A stretch of 45,238 bases of DNA from Anaerolineae bacterium. Its GTDB lineage: Bacteria > Chloroflexota > Anaerolineae > 4572-78 > J111. The DNA is taken from the NCBI GenBank assembly GCA_016926805.1, contig JAFGNV010000055.1:1-45238 (forward strand), read 5' to 3'. The notes below the pieces were generated by a model. It was not told where the DNA came from. It was given only the letters and a program-made list of their open reading frames with translations, and did not search any database. Position numbers and translations under genes: made by a program. This document shows, piece after piece, positions 40,229-45,238 of the stretch. Numbering within the stretch: the stretch's first letter is position 1; each line of letters opens with the position of its first letter.

Positions 40229-43033
40229 ATGAAAAGATTTCTAAACAGCTTGGCCTTTAAAGTAAGTGCCATCATTATCCTGGTAGAAATTATTATTCTG
40301 GCGGGGATTGGCTCTTACTATATTGAAAGTTTTAACCGACAGATTGATGAGCGAACCGAAGCCAGAGTTGAGCTTGCCGCCACGCTGATTGATAACGGTT
40401 TGCTGAGATTAACCACCCTGACCGATGAGGATATGGTGAGAGAACTGATTGGCGAAGAGTTGCTGGAATTGAGGCTGGTTAGGTCTGATGGAGATTTGTT
40501 GTATTCTCTCAACCGTGACGAGGCCGCCCGAAATATTGCCGATTTTCCCGACATGAACCCCGCTTGGTTTAAACCTGATATGTCTGATACTGTATTTGAA
40601 AAAACATCCGATGGTATTATCAGCGTGTCTCCGCTTCATACGCTTATCCAGGCGGCGAATACAACACATTACGTCTATTTCAAAATTGGCACCGAGCAAG
40701 CCGGGCAAGCCAAACAAGACAATGCGGTTCTGTTTGTTCTTGGCTCTATCGCCACCATCATCGCCACTTCAATTGTAATTTTATTAGCATTTAGATTCAC
40801 CATCTTTAATAGAATTGGCTTATTGCTGGACGTTTTAGAGCGAGTTGAGGTTGGGGATTTAACCGCCAGAGCAGGTGGTTCCATCTCTTCAGATGAAATT
40901 GGCGTTTTGCAGCGTGGGGTCAATTCTATGGTATCACAACTTGAAGAAACAGTTGGCTCCCTCGAACAGCGTGTGTCGGAACGCAGCCATGCCCTTGAAC
41001 TGAGCGCCGAGGTCAGTCGTCGTCTGTCGACCATTCTCGACCGGCAACAGTTGATTGACGAAGTGGTTGAACAAGTCCGATCGGCCTTTGATTACTATTA
41101 CACGCAAATTTATCTATTTGACGAGAATCGTGAGAATTTGGTGTTGGCTCGTGGCACCGGTGAGGCTGGACAGATGATGCTTGCCCGTGGCCATAGCCTG
41201 CCTCGAGGAAGAGGCCTGGTAGGCCGCGCAGCCGAAAGGAACGCTCAGGTGCTGGTGCCCGATGTTTATCGCAGCCTTGGGGTGGAAATTATTACCCAGG
41301 AGAATGTGGCCGATATCTATCGCCGGGAAACCGACCATGACTTTGAGGCTCAGTGGTATTCCAACTGGCTAGTCGAGAGATTTGGCGAAATCTATCAGGC
41401 CAAACAATTAGCCCGGCAGAAACCGGCCACAGACAAGGACATTCACCTGGGCTATGTTTTACATTTACTTATTGAATTTACCAAAGTAATGAAGCGAGGC
41501 GCAGAAGCGGCCGCCCGGGATTTGCGCGTAAATCTGGAAGTTTTGGCCCCATCGCAAGCTTATAACCACTTGCCTTTATTTGAATCCTTGATGGCCAAAG
41601 GTGTGGATGGCCTGGTGGTAGTGCCTTACGGCGAGCAATGGCCGACAGTACTGCGCCAGGCTATTCAGGTGGGCATTCCGGTGGTGGCCGCCAATATTGC
41701 CAGCCCTTTAACCGGCATGTTGAATGTTTTTCAGGGTAATTTCCAAACTGGCGCTATCCTGGCCCAGGAACTGACCAAATTTTTGGTGGCCAGGGGCCAT
41801 GAACACGGTGAAATTGTTTTAGGACCGGGCATTCCGGATCGGATTCAGGGTTTCAAACACGGCATGCGTAATACAGACTACACAATTATTCAGGTTGATG
41901 AATCGGTGGGCCTTTCCGGCGTTCATGCGCCGGCGTACTGGCAACAAACCATCAGCGAGCACCCCGACCTTATTGCCGCCGTTGGCCTGATGTCGTTTGA
42001 GATTCCTCTATTGGCCGAGTTAAAACGTAACACTGGCGCAGAATGGCTGATTGGTGGTTACGACCTTGAACTTGCCACCATTGAGGCGATTCAAGAGGGT
42101 ATTGTTGAGGTTGCCATTGGCCAACATCCCTATTTGCAGGGTTATCTGCCGGTTCTGGCTCTGGTAGAACATCTGCGTCAGAGACAACCCCTGGAGGGTT
42201 GGATGGCTGAGGGGTGGTTACCCAATCCATTGCTGCCTGAAACCAGGGCGGAGATGGCCGTACCCATTTCTATTGGTGAGCAGGTGTTGGGGGTGCTGGA
42301 TGTGCAGGACAATATTGTGGGTAGTTTGCAGCAAGAAGAAGTTAACCTTCTCCAGTCCATTGCCGACCAGGTGGCAGTAGGGTTACATAACGCCCAGCTC
42401 TTTAAAGAGCTTGAAGCGGCTCTGGCCGAAACCCGGGCTACGCATCAAAGATATCTGGAACAATCTTGGGAAAAGTCCAAAATTGCGGCTCAGGGCGGTC
42501 AATACCACTATACCCGGGCAGATGCCCCCGCGTTGGTGGAAGCAATCCTGGTTGAGGCCAGGCGGCAAGCTCTTGCCCAAAATCAGGCGGCAGTGGTTGG
42601 GCTCAACGGCGATGGAGATGCCGAGGAAACTCAAGACCAATCGCAAGAAGCTCTGGTATCGCCGGTTACGCTCCGTGACAAAACAATCGGCGTATTGCAA
42701 CTTTATCCGGCCAATCATGACCAATCTTGGGCCGAGGATGATCTGGCCATTGTGGAAGCCGTAGCGGATCAATTGGCCCAATCTGCCGAAAGTCTCCGCC
42801 TTTTCGAGGAGACTCGCCAGCGGGCCGGACGTGAGTCAACCATCCGTGAAATTACCGACAAATTGCGGCAAGCCCCAACTTTAGAAATATTGGCCAGGAC
42901 GGCCAGCGAAGAATTGAGCAAGATTTTAGGCGTGTCGCATAGCCTGGTTCGGATGGGCGTGAAAGAAACACAACCTTTGACCGGCACCGGGAACGAGTCA
43001 GCCGAACCCGAAAACGGAAGTAACCGAGGTTAA
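40229..43033 (+). CDS. Membrane sensor with a sugar-binding-protein domain nested inside a GAF domain
   Basis: This 934-residue protein has membrane helices at about 12-31 and 165-188 around an outer sensor domain, then a HAMP (about 190-245). The first half of a GAF follows (about 257-346, ending ERNAQVLVPDV). Instead of the expected W-L-x-N-P-L-L-P, about 313 residues intervene. They include a Peripla_BP_4/RbsB-like domain (about 404-655: AKGVDGLVVVPYGEQW, VGIPVVAANIASPL, EWLIGGYDLELATIEA). The GAF resumes at 661 with GWLPNPLLPETRAEMAVPIS. A coil and partial GAF close the chain with TIREITDKLRQAP; there is no kinase. By topology the binding domain is cytoplasmic. The reading frame is continuous. 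Confidence 0.85.
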   Translation: MKRFLNSLAFKVSAIIILVEIIILAGIGSYYIESFNRQIDERTEARVELAATLIDNGLLRLTTLTDEDMVRELIGEELLELRLVRSDGDLLYSLNRDEAARNIADFPDMNPAWFKPDMSDTVFEKTSDGIISVSPLHTLIQAANTTHYVYFKIGTEQAGQAKQDNAVLFVLGSIATIIATSIVILLAFRFTIFNRIGLLLDVLERVEVGDLTARAGGSISSDEIGVLQRGVNSMVSQLEETVGSLEQRVSERSHALELSAEVSRRLSTILDRQQLIDEVVEQVRSAFDYYYTQIYLFDENRENLVLARGTGEAGQMMLARGHSLPRGRGLVGRAAERNAQVLVPDVYRSLGVEIITQENVADIYRRETDHDFEAQWYSNWLVERFGEIYQAKQLARQKPATDKDIHLGYVLHLLIEFTKVMKRGAEAAARDLRVNLEVLAPSQAYNHLPLFESLMAKGVDGLVVVPYGEQWPTVLRQAIQVGIPVVAANIASPLTGMLNVFQGNFQTGAILAQELTKFLVARGHEHGEIVLGPGIPDRIQGFKHGMRNTDYTIIQVDESVGLSGVHAPAYWQQTISEHPDLIAAVGLMSFEIPLLAELKRNTGAEWLIGGYDLELATIEAIQEGIVEVAIGQHPYLQGYLPVLALVEHLRQRQPLEGWMAEGWLPNPLLPETRAEMAVPISIGEQVLGVLDVQDNIVGSLQQEEVNLLQSIADQVAVGLHNAQLFKELEAALAETRATHQRYLEQSWEKSKIAAQGGQYHYTRADAPALVEAILVEARRQALAQNQAAVVGLNGDGDAEETQDQSQEALVSPVTLRDKTIGVLQLYPANHDQSWAEDDLAIVEAVADQLAQSAESLRLFEETRQRAGRESTIREITDKLRQAPTLEILARTASEELSKILGVSHSLVRMGVKETQPLTGTGNESAEPENGSNRG

Positions 43034-43062
43034 AAAATATATTTGACGCCGTAAAAGCAGGA

Positions 43063-43125
43063 GAAACGCCTATGCCTGTAAAAAAGCCTATGCCTGTAGA
43101 AACGCCTATGCCTGTAGAAACGCCT
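43063..43125. repeat. 18-bp tandem repeats across the start of the third sensor gene
   Basis: GAAACGCCTATGCCTGTA at 43063-43080 is followed by a variant (43081-43098), an exact copy (43099-43116) and a partial copy (43117-43125). The array begins in the untranslated leader and encodes hexapeptides M-P-V-[EK]-[TK]-P. Each unit carries an in-frame ATG. Confidence 0.9.
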
Positions 43126-45238
43126 AAAACTTCACGGAGCCTGGCTGCTACGTTAACCCTTGCCTTTCTGGCCTTGAGCGTGATTGTGCTTTTAGTTGCC
43201 AGCAGCATTGAGATGTACTTCAATTTCCAGACCCAACAAGAAATCGTCGCCGGTAAACAACAACTCATTGCTCAAGAGGCAGCCAATACGGTGGCCAGTT
43301 TTATCCAGGAAAAGTTCAGTATCCTGGAGGCGGCCGTCAGAATTGGCAATCTGGCCTCCGCCTCTACACAAGAGCAAAAAACAACCCTGGAGCACCTGTT
43401 GGGCCTCGACCGCGCCTTTCGCCAGTTGGTCTGGTTAGATGCCCAGGATCAGGAACTGGCCAGGGCTTCTCGTATTTCGCAAGCGGCGGTAGAGGAATGG
43501 ATGAGTCGAGTTGAGAGTGATTTATTTGCTCAAACCAGGCAGGGAAACAGGTATGTCAGCTCGGTATACATTGATAAATTAACCAGCGAACCGATGGTGA
43601 TTATGGCGGTTCCGATCACGGATGTCTTTGGCGAATTTCAAGGTACGTTACTGGCCGAAGCGAACTTGAAATTTATGTGGGACTTGGTGGAAAGGCTGGA
43701 GATTGGTGAGGCAGGCCAAGCCTACGTGGTGGATAGGCACGGTGATTTGATCGCCTTTTACGATATTGCCCGCGTTTTGCGAGGTGAGAATGTTGCTCAT
43801 TTAATGGAGGTCGCTGAATATATCAGCAATCCTGCGCCCGTCGATCCGACCGGGGCAAGTATTTCCCAGGGTATCGAGGGCACTACCGTGGTTGGCACCT
43901 ATGTTCCTCTGGGCGTGCCTGATTGGGCTGTTGTAACGGAGTTGCCCTGGACAGAGGCTTATCGAGAGATTGTTGATAACGCAGTCTACTCCATTGTTGT
44001 CATTTTAGTTATGGCCGTAGGGGCTGGCCTGGCCGGTGTTTATGTGGCCTGGCGATTGGCGGTGCCCCTGCGTAACTTGACCGAAACGGCTACCCAGATT
44101 GCCGAAGGTGAACTCAACCTGGCGGCGCCGGTTGAAGGCCCCACCGAAGTGACTTACCTGGCCAGCGCCTTTAACAGTATGACCGCTCAGTTGCGGGAGT
44201 TGATTGACACTCTGGAACAGCGCGTGGCCGACCGCACCCAACGCCTGGAAATATTGGCTACGTTGAGTGAGCGGCTTACGGCTATTCTTGATTTTGAACA
44301 ACTCTTGACGGAATTGGTCAATCAGGTTCAAGAAAGTTTTGCTTACTACCACGCTCACGTTTACGTGCTTGATGACAACCGCCAAAACCTGGTGATGACG
44401 GCTGGCGCCGGTCAGGCTGGCGCAGAGATGAAGGCCAGAGGACATTACATTCCGCTGAATGCCCCCACCAGCCTGGTAGCTCGGGCAGCCCGGTCGGGCG
44501 AAATTGTTTGGGTTGACAATGTGCGTGAGGCTGAGGATTGGTTGCCTAATCCTCTTTTGCCTGATACCTATGCCGAGATGGCCGTGCCGATTATCTTGGA
44601 GGATCAGATTGTGGGGGTGTTGGACGTGCAAGAAGATGAGGTGGCCGGTTTGGATGAGAGTGACGCCAGTTTGCTGCGCTCGCTGGCCAACCAGGTGGCG
44701 GTGGCTATTCGCAATGCTCGCCTCTTTGCCGAAGTAGAAACGGCCCTGGCCAGCGCCCGGGCTGCTCAGGAACAATATATCAGACAGGCCTGGAAGAAAG
44801 TGAAAACGGTCCAACAGGGCGTTGAATACCAATCTCACCGGCCTGGCACTCAACGTTTGGACGAAATGGTTACTGCCCAACTGGAGCAAGAAGCAATGAC
44901 TCGAGGCCAGATAGCGGTGGTGGCGATGAATGGCGGAGACATCCGTCAGAAACATGCGGAACCAGGCATCGTCGATGAAGAAATTGACCATAGCCAAGAC
45001 TCGGGCGCTGAAATCCAAAATCAAACTGCTCTGGTTGCGCCCATCCGGCTGCAAAACCGGACGATTGGCACCATCCAGCTCCTTGAAACGCAAGGGCCGC
45101 ACCAGTGGAACGACATGGAACTGGCTCTGGTTCAGGCCGTAGCCGACCAGCTTGCTCAAGCCGCCGAAAACTTGCGCCTCTTTGAAGAAACTCGCCAGCG
45201 GGCCGGTCGCGAACAGACTCTCCGCGAAATTACCGACA
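43072..45238 (+). CDS. Membrane sensor: dCache-HAMP-GAF protein (3' end beyond the window)
   Basis: The frame is open from ATG 43072 to the window end (722 codons). AGGAG (43059-43063) lies eight bases before the start. After an N-terminal M-P-V-x-x-P repeat comes a membrane helix (about 25-45). A dCache-like outer domain follows (about 46-303; GEAGQAYVVDRHGDLIAFYD), then a second helix (about 304-326), a HAMP (about 328-385) and a GAF (about 394-555, with DWLPNPLLPDTYAEMAVPI). A coil and partial GAF end at GREQTLREITD, the closing module of the two preceding sensors. An output domain could lie downstream. dCache domains bind small metabolites outside the cell. Confidence 0.88.
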   Translation, partial: MPVKKPMPVETPMPVETPKTSRSLAATLTLAFLALSVIVLLVASSIEMYFNFQTQQEIVAGKQQLIAQEAANTVASFIQEKFSILEAAVRIGNLASASTQEQKTTLEHLLGLDRAFRQLVWLDAQDQELARASRISQAAVEEWMSRVESDLFAQTRQGNRYVSSVYIDKLTSEPMVIMAVPITDVFGEFQGTLLAEANLKFMWDLVERLEIGEAGQAYVVDRHGDLIAFYDIARVLRGENVAHLMEVAEYISNPAPVDPTGASISQGIEGTTVVGTYVPLGVPDWAVVTELPWTEAYREIVDNAVYSIVVILVMAVGAGLAGVYVAWRLAVPLRNLTETATQIAEGELNLAAPVEGPTEVTYLASAFNSMTAQLRELIDTLEQRVADRTQRLEILATLSERLTAILDFEQLLTELVNQVQESFAYYHAHVYVLDDNRQNLVMTAGAGQAGAEMKARGHYIPLNAPTSLVARAARSGEIVWVDNVREAEDWLPNPLLPDTYAEMAVPIILEDQIVGVLDVQEDEVAGLDESDASLLRSLANQVAVAIRNARLFAEVETALASARAAQEQYIRQAWKKVKTVQQGVEYQSHRPGTQRLDEMVTAQLEQEAMTRGQIAVVAMNGGDIRQKHAEPGIVDEEIDHSQDSGAEIQNQTALVAPIRLQNRTIGTIQLLETQGPHQWNDMELALVQAVADQLAQAAENLRLFEETRQRAGREQTLREITD

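Noticed and set aside
40229..43033. Frameshift or two fused genes as explanation of the nested binding domain
   Set aside because: The frame is uninterrupted over 934 codons, both GAF halves are in the same frame as the insert, and no internal start signal is seen at either junction.
44005..45159. Long open frame of 384 codons on the minus strand
   Set aside because: It is wholly antisense to the dCache-HAMP-GAF sensor gene, whose forward frame has clear domains; the reverse product has no recognisable motif.
1..45238. CRISPR array, tRNA or rRNA genes
   Set aside because: No regularly spaced identical repeats with unique spacers were seen, and no cloverleaf with a GGTTCGAATCC-type arm or rRNA signature was noticed by eye. 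A tRNAscan-SE/Infernal run would be decisive.

Overview
The window is 45.2 kb of bacterial chromosome that reads as Chloroflexota, most likely Anaerolineae-like. This is inferred from style, not from a marker-gene search. The pointers are very large GAF/PAS sensor proteins in series, secreted proteins with an F-I-Y-L-P-L-I linker and CARDB-like repeats, a class E-type sortase, a GlgC pair, many short intergenic hairpin repeats, and moderately GC-rich coding DNA with good sigma70-type promoters. No rRNA, tRNA or CRISPR array was seen.

Layout. 1-1090: the end of a secreted protein and a small membrane-anchored protein. 1203-2465: a radical SAM/helix-hairpin-helix DNA-repair-type gene whose promoter spacer holds a perfect SOS-type palindrome and whose start codon lies at the expected transcription start. 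2676-5159: a PDZ-7TM-GAF-SpoIIE phosphatase. 5160-7284: an AT-rich, decayed restriction-modification island (two broken methyltransferases, a HARE-HTH nuclease candidate, a small ORF) bounded by inverted repeats. 7333-9775: an MFS exporter diverging from a Nudix/NrtR-type regulator. 9894-12389: glgC and a catalytically degenerate GlgC paralogue (GlgD-like), abutting. 12632-16711: P-loop kinase, GNAT, MazG, a nicotinamidase-like hydrolase with a consensus promoter and a perfect palindromic operator, an ATC-hydrolase-like protein and an SPFH protein. 16794-17645: a secreted protein on the minus strand. 17742-20985: a hairpin cassette, then an operon of double-HTH Xre regulator, GAF histidine kinase and TPR protein. 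21013-24520: a DUF4397 surface protein with its sortase, then a three-gene membrane/SPFH-lipoprotein operon. 24546-30883: alaS, FtsA/PilM-like, baseplate-J-like and ruvX. 30910-45238: a signalling block with an RsbW-like kinase, a pseudo-receiver/GAF/histidine kinase with its NarL-type regulator, an orphan receiver, and three successive giant sensors (the last cut by the window end), none of which shows a kinase domain in the part visible.

How the genes may work together. The SpoIIE phosphatase and the RsbW-like kinase are the two enzymatic halves of a partner-switching stress pathway. The NrtR-like regulator is a plausible controller of the nicotinamidase promoter. The sortase probably anchors its DUF4397 neighbour. 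The kinase-less sensors probably signal through partners. The most unusual object is the sensor at 40229-43033: a complete sugar-binding-protein-type domain (Peripla_BP_4/RbsB-like) is inserted inside a GAF domain on the predicted cytoplasmic side of the membrane.
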